This document shows positions 31,526 to 41,456 of a stretch of DNA of 41,456 nucleotides, piece by piece. Source of the stretch: Cochliopodium minus. Its lineage: Eukaryota > Discosea > Himatismenida > Cochliopodiidae. Positions within the stretch are counted from its first letter, which is position 1. Each line of letters begins with the position of its first letter. The position numbers were made by a program, and so were the translations under genes. The notes beneath the pieces are model-generated. The model was not told the origin of the DNA. It made no database searches and saw only the letters and a program-made list of their open reading frames with translations. The stretch spans positions 10,658-52,113 of the forward strand of contig JAMYWO010000200.1 of NCBI GenBank assembly GCA_024220525.1. Reading direction: 5' to 3'.

Positions 31526-33952
31526 ATGGAGAAATATATACTCATGTATGATTTATAAACTTACAATAATTAAAAATCATTCCTTTATACAAAACCACAA
31601 AATAAGAAAATTAGGCCTCCCAATCTCAAAGATTACTATCAAAATGGGAAATTTAAACTCACAAAAGAATTATTGAGCAGAATTCCTTGCATCTCATCAG
31701 TATCTCATACAACTTACGCAGTGAATCAAAATAGTAAGAATAGATTACAAAATATCAATCAATAACCTATATTCACTTGTATTATAGATAGATTGGTGAG
31801 TTGGGGAGAGCACGGATCTCAAGGAGAAGTAGTTGAAGGATTTGAAGATAAGATAATAGTTGCTATATCTCCATCGTATGCATCCTTATTGGCAGTCACT
31901 AATGATAATACCGTTTTATTCAAAAATGCAAAGTAAAAGAGAATATTATTAATTTTAAATTAAATAATTATCATTCTATGATATTCATTTTCATTCCTCA
32001 AAATGAATCATCATCCAAATATATTTTTAAGATTCGTTTTAAATTAAATAAGATTCAAATTTGAAAAGAATTATTTTAAATCATTAATTAAATAATTTAT
32101 TTCAATTTCTTTTATTAAAGAAATGATGTGATCACTATTTTTAAGCCAAAAGAAAGAGTAATTTGCATATTAAACTCAGAAGATTATGACTTCAATAATA
32201 TGTACGTAGTATGCGAACAATCAAAGGTCTACGAAATACTGCACAACAAACAAGTTTTATTGGAACAGTTTTTAGACAAAAAAATAAACCATGTCAGTGT
32301 TCACCGTGAAAACTCGGAGATCATTTTTGCTTCTCTTCACAACAGACTTCCAGAAGACGACAAAGTTTATTTCGTTAAGGTCAACGAAAATTCGATTAAG
32401 AAGTCTGATTACAAGTATGTCATTCCTCAAGGAGTGCGGATTGTTAATATTTTCTCTAGTGGTGGGTGTGGCACTTTTTTCCATTTGGGTAATTTTCAAG
32501 TTTGACAAAAAAAAAAAATTTTGTTTATAAAATATTTTATCATTTTTTTCTTTTAAATTTTTTTCTTAGATATTTTTTAATTTTCTTTTATATTTATAAT
32601 TTATTTAAAAAGTTATAATTTAATTTAATCATTTTTAAATATTTATTAATAATTTTTTTAATAAGTTATAATTTAATTAATTTTTATTGAAATAAATTTT
32701 TATTTTTAGATTTTTACAACAGATTATCATTTTATATTAATGTTTTTCTTTCTCTGCATTTAATTTTTTTTTTCAACTTTAAATTTTATTTTTTCATATT
32801 TTTATTTTTATTTTTTTAAAGATAACGGAAGAATTATTTCATTTGGTTCTGGTGGAAATGGCTCGAGAGGAAGGTCAAATGACGAATATTTCGGTTATGT
32901 GGGAGATGATAAATTAGAAGACAAACCTTTCTATTTGGCATGTTCCATGTACTACACTACCCTTATCAGTACTCCCAACGAAAATAAACCTTGTGAGTTA
33001 TATGGATTTGGTTACAATTCTAATGGGTTTTTATTTTTCAAATTTCTATTACTTATTTTTTATTTATTTTTATATTTTATATTTTTTTTCTTAATTTTAT
33101 TTAATACTTTATTTTATATTTATTTATTTTATTTTATATTTTTTATTTTTAAAATATTTTGAAAGTTTATTTTATCTCATCCATTTTTTTTTTTAAAAAA
33201 ATTATTTTTAATATTTTATTTTTCATCTCATCCATTTTTTATTAATTTATTTTATATTTTTTCTTAATTTTACTTAATTCTTATTTAAAAATTATTTTTG
33301 TTTTATTTTCATTTTATCCACTTTTTTACATTTTTTTCAAAAGTTATTTTTATATTTTTTCTTAATTTTACTTAATTCTTATTTTAAAAGTTATTTTTTA
33401 TATAATAAAATTTTTTAAAAGAGAATTAGGTTTTGGTCAATCTGACACCAACTCGAAGGAAACACCTGTCTTGTTGAACTACTGCCAAAACAAAATAGTG
33501 GGAGTATATTGTGGGTATTTCCATTGCCAACTTTTAGTCGAAAACGAAAATGGAGAAAGACAAATTGTTGGATGGGGATTCAATTCAGAGTAACTTTTGA
33601 ATTATTTTTATTTTATTTTTAAAATTAATTTTTTTAAAACCTTTAAATTTTGTTGATTTTTTAAAAATTATTTTTTTTTAATAAATAATTTTTTTATTCA
33701 ATTTTTTTTTTTAAAAGTAAACAAGTAAAGAATGATTTCGCCAATAATTATTCTCCAGTATTTGGCAAGGATGGTATCAGTCATTTTCTTTCCAATTTTG
33801 TTGAATATTTCGTTTGGAGCCCTCAGAATCACTACTTGTTCTCCCCTCTTCTCAAGTCAGTTGTTCTTTCGTACTATTTGTGTATAAAGAGAATCAAAGT
33901 CAAAATACCCAAATTTATTAATTTCGAAATAATTAAGGTTTTTGTGAATTAA
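31526..33952 (+). CDS. RCC1-like repeat protein, paralogue B (419 aa)
   Basis: Exons 31526-31545, 31615-31733, 31788-31932, 32121-32488, 32822-33026, 33422-33589 and 33718-33952 join in phase. It has one more 5' exon than A and C: a 20-nt exon (MEKYILM) is needed because the cap (KFKLTKELLSRIPC) has no ATG of its own. Blades: LVSWGEHGSQGEV, VAISPSYASLLAVT, NGRIISFGSGGNGSRGR, ELYGFGYNSNGELGFGQ, GVYCGYFHCQLLVENENGERQ. It ends in the family tail YYLCIKRIKVKIPKFINFEII. The exons of 145, 368 and 205 nt are the same as in A and C. Start exon is the least certain part. The 238 bp to the CLU gene start (31288, opposite strand) must serve as a divergent promoter region; no motif was recognised in it. 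Confidence 0.8.
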
Positions 33953-34729
33953 ATTTGAAATAAAAACTCCATCATAAGGACAAATAATTTTTGGTTTTCA
34001 TAAATTTTTCGAGACATATTTTTAACACGATTAAGAATAAAATTTGTTGAAATGTAGGGAATCTTGGTAATATTGTGGCCAAAAAGAGAATTTATGTTGT
34101 GGATGAACAATCCCAATTGAGATGGAAATTTATGAAAGTAGCTGGTCAATTCGAAGAGCATCTTACAAAAAGTATCAACAGAAAAAAGAGTCATTTGGGA
34201 ATTTTGTGAGGTTGCCAATTTTATCCCAACAATTTCACTCCAGAATTTAAAGGACAGAGTTAAAGTATCCTGAGAATGAGTACTTCCCAATTTAAAACTG
34301 AAAAATCGAAGATCAAGAAAGAGAACAGTTGGTGAACTGTGAAAATGTGATCAAGTAGTAAGATGTTGCAGGACATGTAAGCAGATATTGAATTTTGTTT
34401 TGCAAACTTTTGACTTGTTATTTGCTCCGTAGGATTTCTTAATCTACACCAACCAAATCTTCTCATTACTGAATGCTATTGATTTCTTAAAGAGATATCT
34501 CCAAAATATAAAAATGTAAAATTTCATAAAAATTCTTTGTATACCATTTAATTTGAATAGATGAAGAAATTGATAAATGAGAATGAAAATTGGAAATGAT
34601 ACACGAGGTGATTAAATTGTTGATATTCATAAATTTACTATAAATGTATAAATAAAAAAAATTCAATTAATATAAATAATCATAAAAATAATAAAAAAAA
34701 TTTGAATCAAGAAATAGTTAGGATTGGAA
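33953..34729. other. Spacer between RCC1-like B and C, with an unassigned minus-strand ORF
   Basis: A minus ORF from about 34290 to 33949 (113 codons) has protein-like composition (FKFWSEIVGIKLAT, LTSYFHKFPSQLGLFIHNI). A second minus ORF (34466-34260, MRRFGWCRLRNPTEQ) overlaps its upstream part in another frame. I could not join them with an in-phase splice. The pattern weakly recalls a RasGAP-type helical domain, but not enough to name it. It may be a gene remnant. The part near 34500-34729 is A/T-rich. Confidence 0.35.
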
Positions 34730-37061
34730 ATGAATGAATACAAAGAATATTTTGTAAATGGAGAATTCAAATTAACCAGAGAATTGATAAACAAAATACC
34801 TTGCATCTCCTCTGTCACTTATACAACCTATGCAGTAAATAAACAAAGTATAAAAATAAACTGTTATAATTTGAGTATATACAAGATTAAATCAAATATA
34901 AGACTTTATTTTATGAGTTTATATTGTCAATTCTTGAATTAGATAAATTAGTGAGTTGGGGAAAGCAAGGATTTGATGGTGGTGTGGTCGAAGGATTGGA
35001 AAATGAGATAGTGGTGGCATTATCCGCAGGATACGATACAATGATGGCCGTAACAATTGATAACAAGATCTATTACAAGAAATTCAAGTAAAAAAAAATA
35101 TATATATAACGAATCCTTCTTGATTTAACTTTGATAAAAAATTATATATCGATATTTGAGAGATGTGAGAGATATCGTCAAATAAACAACATTGTATTTT
35201 GATTAGAATCACATTAAAAAATAATTAAATTATTTATTATTATTTTTTTATTATTTTTTAGACATGTCCAAAATTTACGACTTTGTTAGCGGATATTAAT
35301 TTTATAAAGGACTACAAATTTTGGACTGTTGAACAACTATAATTTTTTTTTTATTATTTTATTTTTATTTTTTTTTTAAAAAAAAAGAGAAAAACCCCTT
35401 TTGATTTTCGAGCCAAAAGAAAAAATAGAGATGATCGTTCATAATTGCGAAAAAAACACATCTATCAAAGGAATAGTAGTATGTGAAAACTCCCACGTGT
35501 ACGAGTTTACAAACTTTGAAACAATGAAATTGATGGAGAATTGTTTGAGTTTAAACATCAATCACGCTTGTTATGATTCATCTAACAAATCTATCATTTT
35601 CGCATCTTTGTACAACAAAAACATTGAAGATGATAAAATCTATTTTTACAACCAAACAGGTCGTTTGAAGGAATTCTCGTTGAATTTTTTGCCAATAGAT
35701 GTGAGAATGGTCAATATTTATTCTAGTGGAGGATATGGAACTTTCATACATTTAGGTTATTATTATTTTTTCATTTTTTTTAAAAAATTAAATAAATTTT
35801 ACACCTTATTTAAAACTTCAAAAACCTCAAACAACATTTTTTTTTATGCATTAAAATTATCCTCATTAACAGAATAGATCTTCTTTTGAATAATTTCGTG
35901 CTTTTTTCATTTTTTTTAAATCATAAATAATTTTTTTATTTTTTATTCATTTATTTTATACATTTATATTTGCAAGAGGAGAATACGAAAAATTTTTTTG
36001 GTTTGCAAAATTATCAATAAAAAAAAAATATTCCTATTTTTTCATTTTATTTCATTTTTTTATTTGTTAAATAATTTTTTATTGTTACATTTTATTTTCT
36101 TATTTTTTTTGATTTTTTTTTAAGGAAAATTTTTCAATGTACTTACATTTGTTAATTAGAGAATGGAAGAATAATTTCATTTGGTGAAAGCCTCAATGGA
36201 GCACTTGGAAGAGAAACCAAAGAAAAATATGGTTTCGTTGGAGATTCTCCGTTTGAAAACAGAAAATTCATTTCGGCATGTTCCATGTATTATACTTCTA
36301 TCATCAATACCTTCAATGAAAACAATGTTTGTGAGTTATTTGGATTTGGTTACAATTCTAATGGGTAATTTTTCAATTTTTAATTTTTATTTTTTAATTT
36401 ATTTCTGTTGTTTTTTATTAATTATTTTATTTTTTATTGTTATATTTCATTTTTTAATTAATTATTAATTATTAATTATTTTATTTTATTTTATTTTTAA
36501 TTTTTTATTTTTTTTTTATTTTATTTTTTTCTTTTTGAATATATTTTTTTTTTAATAGAGAATTAGGTTTAGGAGATGAGAGACGGTCAAAAAATTTGCC
36601 AGTCCAGTTGAGTTATAATGAAAAAAAAGTTGTGGGGATGTATTGTGGATATTTTCATTGCCAACTTTTGGTTGAAGACAAAAACGGAGAAAGGGAGCTT
36701 GTTGGATGGGGACATTCTCTTTAGTATTTATTTTAAATTTTTTAATTTTTTTTATTTTCAAATTTTTATAATTTTTAATTTTTAATTTCTAATTTTTAAT
36801 TTTTTTTAAATTTTTAGTGGTGAAATTAACACAATAAATTTCGAAAAGAAAAGCCATTACAAACCTGTAAATGGTTCAAAGGATATCAGTCATTTTCTTT
36901 CAAATGTTGTAATCAACAAAGAATGGAGTACAACTAATCATAAATACTTTTCTCAAAAAATTCAAAATAGAATTTTCTTTTACTACTTGTGTTTGAAAAG
37001 AATCAAACTCAAAATACCCAAATTTGTTAATTTTGAAATAATAAAGTTTTTTGCTGTTTAA
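34730..37061 (+). CDS. RCC1-like repeat protein, paralogue C (414 aa)
   Basis: Exons 34730-34847, 34943-35087, 35388-35755, 36160-36364, 36559-36723 and 36818-37061 join in phase. It is closest to paralogue A: the cap reads EYFVNGEFKLTRELINKIPC in both. Blades include KLVSWGKQGFDGGVV, VVALSAGYDTMMAVT, NGRIISFGESLNGALGR, ELFGFGYNSNGELGLG and GMYCGYFHCQLLVEDKNGERE. The C-terminus is YYLCLKRIKLKIPKFVNFEII. Exon 3 uses the acceptor at 35386-35387. The long second intron carries the palindromic element at 35266-35326. The start is the ATG at 34730. Function unknown; RCC1-type propellers often act as GTPase exchange factors or scaffolds. Confidence 0.85.
35266..35326. repeat. 61-bp element with perfect 11-bp terminal inverted repeats, intron of RCC1-like C
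   Basis: It begins GTCCAAAATTT and ends AAATTTTGGAC, exact reverse complements. The middle (GTTAGCGGATATTAATTTT) matches the elements in the first introns of glycosyltransferase copies 1 and 2. Size and ends resemble a very small MITE or a conserved stem-loop. No clear target-site duplication could be settled. Confidence 0.75.
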
Positions 37062-37481
37062 ATATGAAATAAATAAAATTTCTTTCCTTATTAATTTTTT
37101 ATTTTATTTTTTTTTTGATTCTTTTTACAAAGTTCAAAAGATATATAGGACAAGTTTCTCTTGTTAAATTTTGGCAATGATTACAATTTGTTGAATTGTA
37201 GAGAATAATTACTTTTGTTGAATTGTAGAGAATAATTACTTTTAATCAAGGAACAAATGGGTTAACTATAACTTTGAAACTAATTTTAAAATAAAGAATG
37301 CAAAAAAAAAGTTTACAAAAGATTCAAAAACATTGGAAAAGTGTGAACAGACCAATTTATACTCTTTCATAATTTAAAAAGTTTTGTTATTCAATTTATG
37401 AGAAAGAAGAAAACATTTTTGTTAATTTTTTTTTACATTTTTTATTTATTTTTTTTTTATCAAATCAAAATTTCTTAAAAC
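37062..37481. other. Intergenic spacer between RCC1-like C and actin 3' end
   Basis: A/T-rich, no gene. A 27-bp unit (TTGTTGAATTGTAGAGAATA followed by ATTACTT) is repeated twice head to tail at 37188-37241. Confidence 0.6.
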
Positions 37482-37586
<105 letters not shown>

Positions 37587-37745
37587 NATAAAAAATAAAA
37601 AATAAAAAATAAAAAATAAAAAATAAAAAATAAAAAATAAAAAATAAATAATAAATAATAAATATTAAAAAATAAAAAATAAAAAATAAAAAATAAAAAA
37701 TAATAAATATTAAAAAAAAATATTAAAAAAATAAAAAAAAAATTT
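37587..37745. repeat. N gap followed by an (AAAAAAT)n microsatellite
   Basis: The N at 37587 separates actin from about 150 bp of ATAAAAA units, some degenerating to AATAAT. Together they mark a probable scaffold join. The microsatellite lies in what should be an intron of the E2-like gene. Confidence 0.85.
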
Positions 37746-37764
37746 GTTCAAAAAAAATCCAAAC

Positions 37765-39044
37765 CAGCAACAGAAATATCAACAGATTTATTTTGTAAAA
37801 CAGATTGAGTTTTAGGATCCCAAAAGACATTACATTGAGGAAGCTTTTGTAAGGAAAGAGCACAAGAAGAAATGATCATGTCATTCAAAGAAAACTTGAT
37901 GTTGTATTTCTTGGAAAACTCTTGGCGAAGGGCCATCAACTCGGTGATGTCGCAATCCGCGGTGGCGTAGAAGTGAGGGATTTTGGTTTTGGACTCTGTG
38001 AGTCTGCTTGCTATTACTGTTCTCATTGTGCTTACTTTTAGGTCCTTTTTATTTTATTTTTTGTGAATTTTTTTTTAAAAAAAAAGATATTTTAAAATTG
38101 AATAATAGATCAAAGAAAAACTATTTAAAATTTAAAAATGATAAAACGAAAATATAAGAATAAAAGTTTCAAGTTTAAAAAAATATTAATATCAAAAAAA
38201 TTAATATTTTTTAATTTAAACATTTTTAAAACTTTCAAATGAAAATAAAATTAATTATAAAAAAAAAAATTTTATTACAGTATGAGAGGTCTTTTGAGAG
38301 GAAGGTACGATTACTGTTTTTTTAGTTTCTTGGGAAAATGCAGAGGCGACAGGTGTTGATTTTGGAACTGGCTTAAGATTTTTGGATTCAATAAATATGA
38401 GGACATCTCCCTTTGTTAATCTTCCTTTTGGTCCAGTGCCTTTTTCATTAAAAAAAAATAAGAAGAATTTTTTTAAAATTTAAATTTAAATCTTTTAAGA
38501 AATGATTTGAATCAATTCAATATTTTTATTTTATTGAGGTTATGTAGAATCCTTATTTCTCCTTTCAAATTATAATAATTAATCTTTTATATTTGATATT
38601 ATATTGAATCTCTTTATATTTTGTTTGAGATATAATAGTGCAATTCTTATCATATTGCATCTGAATGATTTGTTTGATTATATTCTTTTCTTTTTGATTC
38701 ACCTTTTATAAGTTTATTATCTAATTTATATTCTTCCAACAATCTTTTCACTGATGGAAATGCTACTCTATTATCACTTGCCACAGAAGAATAATATCTT
38801 TCATTTTTGGATATATACCTGTTTATTTCTATTTTGTGAAATAAAAATTAATTGTCATGCTTATTTTAGCTTTTGGGAATTGATCAATACCTCTATTTGA
38901 TTTAATATTCAAAGATGATGTATTATATTCTTTAAGGAAAGAATTTATGTTGTTATATTTGAATGAATTGCAAAATGAAATCCCATATTTAGTATTTTTG
39001 AGGCAATTTTTTAAAAAACCATTCTTCAAATTTAAATTCTTCAT
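37765..39044 (-). CDS. E2-like dihydrolipoyl acyltransferase / E3-binding protein without lipoyl domain (3' end lost)
   Basis: Exons 39044-38891, 38828-38703, 38439-38279 and 38044-37765 join in phase. The N-terminus (about residues 1-65) is rich in Asn, Lys, Ser and hydrophobics with few acids, like a mitochondrial targeting peptide. It is followed directly by a peripheral-subunit-binding domain: RVAFPSVKRLLEEYKLD and KGTGPKGRLTKGDVLIFIE. A Ser/Thr/Pro/Lys linker leads to the start of the E2 catalytic domain: RTVIASRLTESKTKIPHFYA, LNDMIISSCALSLQKLPQCN and VDISVAG. The rest, including the HxxxDG active site, is beyond the N. No lipoyl domain (ExDK motif) is found, and the first intron is only 62 bp, so none is hidden there. 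It may be a structural E3-binding subunit of pyruvate or a branched-chain dehydrogenase complex. The last donor (GTTTGG) is unusual for this genome. Confidence 0.85.
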
Positions 39045-39541
39045 TTCCCAATCTTATTGAAGGTGAAAAGATCAATATTTTTTTTTATACCGAAATGATT
39101 AAAAATCTGGATAATATATTTTGTTTCATTCTTCATTTGAATGTGATTATTGTATTGTTGAATAAAAGAAATATAAGATCTGATTTATACTCTAAATTTT
39201 GTATTTACCTTTTGTTGATTTATACCGGTTTTTTGGTTTTATTTCGAATTATTTTTAATCCATCGAAAATTAAGATGGTTTGTTTCGAAAATTGATTACT
39301 TAAACAGTATTGACTTTGTATGAATAATTGTGGATTGAAATGGACCCTTTATCATAAAATTATATAATTCATTATATTTTTGATGGATTTTAAGCCAAAT
39401 TCACCAAACTTGATCATTAAGGAATGAAATTATTTACCAATTTAATGGTGGTCTGTAAAGTATTTTTAATTTTATTGAATTGACAAAAATAAAAAAAAAA
39501 AATTTCAATTAATTAGTTTACTAATATAGTTTGCTGATAAG
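39045..39541. other. Divergent spacer between E2-like (minus) and ankyrin gene 1 (plus)
   Basis: It must carry two promoters. A plus ORF 39095-39295 (66 codons) is hydrophobic (FCFILHLNVIIVLL, FCIYLLLIYTGFLVLF) and could encode a small two-span membrane protein, but in such A/T-rich DNA a Phe/Leu/Ile-rich ORF arises easily by chance, so I do not call it. Confidence 0.45.
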
Positions 39542-40133
39542 ATGATAGTTGACAAGACTATTTCAATGGATAAACAATTCAGACAATGTATTTCAGTGGG
39601 ATGTATTGATTCCTTGAATCATTTGATAAAACAAGGATCGAATACCAGCCAAGTATGGGGAGACAAGGAGATTAGACAAGGTATTAAAAAATTCATGAGA
39701 ATTAATAGTTTTGTTATTAAATATAGAATTGAAGCTAAATTAGCTGAAATTTAAAATTAATTTTTATTTTTTTGAAGGAAATGCTTTGATTTGGGCTACA
39801 TTTCTAAACCAATCTTCTTTGGTTGATATATTGGCTCCTATAATCAATACCAATCTATATGAAAAACAAATGTTGAGATCAGCTTTGCATATTGCCGCAT
39901 TGAAAGGGAATATCAAGAGTATCGCTATCTTATTGAAGAATGGTGCAGATATTAATCAATTGGATGTTAATGATGAAACACCATTGCATCTTGCATCTTT
40001 CAAGGGTCATTTTCATGCTATTTTGTACCTTATTAAAAGTGGTTCAAATCAGAGCATTAAAAATCTGGACAATGAATCACCCATTGATATTGCAAGAAAA
40101 TATGCTCCTAATTGTATTTGTTTATTCAATTGA
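39542..40133 (+). CDS. Small ankyrin-repeat protein 1 (164 aa)
   Basis: Exons 39542-39680 and 39778-40133 join in phase 1. About four ankyrin units: CISVGCIDSLNHLIKQG, ALIWATFLNQSSLVDIL, SALHIAALKGNIKSIAILLK and TPLHLASFKGHFHAILYLIK, then SPIDIARKY. Ankyrin repeats bind proteins; nothing else in the protein gives a function. Stop TGA at 40131-40133. An in-frame ATG at 39566 is a possible later start. It is followed about 290 bp downstream by a second ankyrin gene on the same strand, and the pair may be an old tandem duplication. Confidence 0.87.
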
Positions 40134-40426
40134 TTTTTTTCTATTCCCTTTCTTTGTATATGATATAAAATTGTGAATAAAGTTGTTTAATACCATATCA
40201 CTTCAAATAAAGTTTTGATCAAATGTCAAGAATATTGCTGAGGTTTTTTATAATTTTTCATTTTTATTTTATTTAAAATTTGGCGCAAATTAGAAATGTC
40301 TTGAATTCAAATAGATGATTCATTTGTATTTCGAGCAATCATTTAAATTTACCAATTGCAGGACTAAAGAAAATAAAAAAAAATAGTCAAATTTAAAAAA
40401 ATAATTTGTAACTTACATTCTCATAA
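40134..40426. other. Spacer between the two ankyrin genes
   Basis: A/T-rich, 293 bp, no ORF of note. Confidence 0.5.
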
Positions 40427-41456
40427 ATGGGAAATACTCTCTTGAAATCATTTAAATTCACAAATTTGAATGAATTGAAGAGGATTGTTGGAGATCATGA
40501 TCCAAACAAAAAATTAGATAAAGGTAATAATAATTCCCTTCACTTATATGAGAATTATTGTGAAATAAAATTTAATATTTAACAAATATATTGGAATGAT
40601 TAGGGAGAATATTATTGCATAATCTTTGTATGCAAGAAGATATAAATATTACATATATAACATACCTGTTGGAAATAAAATCAGATTCAAATATAAGAGA
40701 TAATGATGGAAAAACATCCTTTCATCATGCATGTGCAAGGAGATCATTAGATTTGGAGATATTAAAAGTGTTTATAGAACATAATGCAGATTTAAATAGA
40801 CAAGATTTGTCATTGAAGACAGGATTGCATCATTGTTGTTTAAATCCAGGCATAAAGGAAGAATTGATCTCCTTCCTGATTGAAAATAAAGGTGAATTTA
40901 TTTATTTTGTATATTTTGATAGGAAGATTAATTCCAAAAAATAAAAAAAATGATTTAGCCGATCCAAACATTGCAGATAATATAGGGGTAAAGAACAAAT
41001 ATTAATTTTAGTTTATTTTTAATTTAATTTATTTAATTCAATTTAATATTTATTGGTATAATCGGAAAAAGAAAAAAGAATCTTAATTCAGTTTTTCCTT
41101 TCTTCAAAAAGAAAAGATTACATAACAATATTTAAATCAAATTTAAATTTCAGTTTGTAAAATATCTGCTTTACAAAACATTGATATTGTCAATTTCAAA
41201 AATAAAATTTTTTTTTATATTAAATTTTTTTTGTTAAAAATAAGAATATACCCCTACATTATGCGAGTAGAAACAATAAACCAATATTAGTAGAAAAACT
41301 TGTGGTTAATTTAGAGTGTTTACACATGGAAAACAACAATGGATTCACCCCTCTTTACCTCGCCACTTTGAACGAAGATAGAAAGTGCTACGAGTTGATG
41401 AAATCATATGAAAACAGAATCAACAAAAATGGTGATTCTAAAAGGATAGAAGAAGT
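40427..41456 (+). CDS. Ankyrin-repeat protein 2 (3' end outside window)
   Basis: Exons 40427-40523, 40604-40891, 40959-40987 and 41245 onward join in phase (exon 3 is only 29 nt: ADPNIADNIG). Repeats: GRILLHNLCMQEDINITYI, KTSFHHACARRSLDLEILK, TGLHHCCLNPGIKEELISFL, ADPNIADNIG joined to NIPLHYASRNNKPILVEKL, and FTPLYLATLNEDRKCYELM. The protein begins MGNTLLKSFKFTN. No other domain is visible before the right edge. The last exon is still open at 41456 and is somewhat GC-richer than the others. Role unknown beyond protein binding. Confidence 0.87.

Noticed and set aside
37588-37745. (AAAAAAT)n array as a centromere, telomere or CRISPR-like array
   Set aside because: Short, irregular A/T microsatellite next to a scaffold gap, with no spacers and no telomere-type G-rich strand.
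39095-39295. Small hydrophobic plus ORF as a membrane protein gene
   Set aside because: Composition is what A/T-rich spacer gives by chance; there is no supporting homology. Mentioned only in the spacer entry.

Overview
This is nuclear DNA from an AT-rich unicellular eukaryote. Protein-coding genes are broken by many short GT..AG introns, non-coding DNA is mostly poly(A)/poly(T)-like, and gene content is plainly eukaryotic (actin, Rab GTPase, LIM, F-box, RCC1-type, ubiquitin protease, mitochondrial E2). TAA and TGA are read as stops, so the code looks standard. An amoeboid protist (Amoebozoa or Heterolobosea-like) would fit, but I cannot place the lineage. I found no tRNA, rRNA, CRISPR or complete transposon. 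All exon chains below were built by hand by requiring GT/AG borders and an unbroken reading phase; none is backed by RNA data.

Layout. 1-1.1 kb: a Lys/Glu-repeat protein, minus strand, cut by the left edge. 2.5-3.8 kb: a triple-LIM protein ending in a ComEC-like metallo-beta-lactamase fold, cut by an N. 4.4-7.5 kb: USP14/Ubp6 proteasomal deubiquitinase (minus, 8 exons). 7.8-13.2 kb: long-form tRNase Z (minus, 12 exons). 13.4-17.8 kb: three tandem OCH1/DXD-type glycosyltransferase copies (minus), one frameshifted. 18.1-21.3 kb: an unusual fusion of the ASC-1/TRIP4 N-terminus and zinc finger to an O-GlcNAcase (GH84)-like domain whose catalytic Asp pair is replaced by Lys-Glu. 21.4-25.7 kb: an F-box plus repeat-propeller protein and an RCC1-like gene only about 31 bp apart. 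26.3-27.6 kb: the 5' end of actin and parts of two more glycosyltransferase copies around two N gaps. 28-29.2 kb: a Rab8-like GTPase (7 exons). 29.5-31.3 kb: a short CLU-domain gene. 31.5-37.1 kb: two more RCC1-like paralogues (plus). 37.5-39.0 kb: actin 3' end, an N gap, then an E2-like acyltransferase with no lipoyl domain. 39.5-41.5 kb: two small ankyrin genes, the second running off the right edge.

Four single N bases (3803, 26371, 27567, 37587) each sit inside or beside multi-copy or repeated sequence (actin, glycosyltransferases, a roughly 200-bp dispersed repeat, a microsatellite). They look like collapsed scaffold gaps, so gene order across them should not be trusted. The most interesting objects are the ASC-1::GH84 pseudoenzyme fusion, the LIM::ComEC-type MBL fusion, the lipoyl-less E2, the patchily homogenised glycosyltransferase family, and a roughly 60-bp palindromic element shared by introns of unrelated genes.
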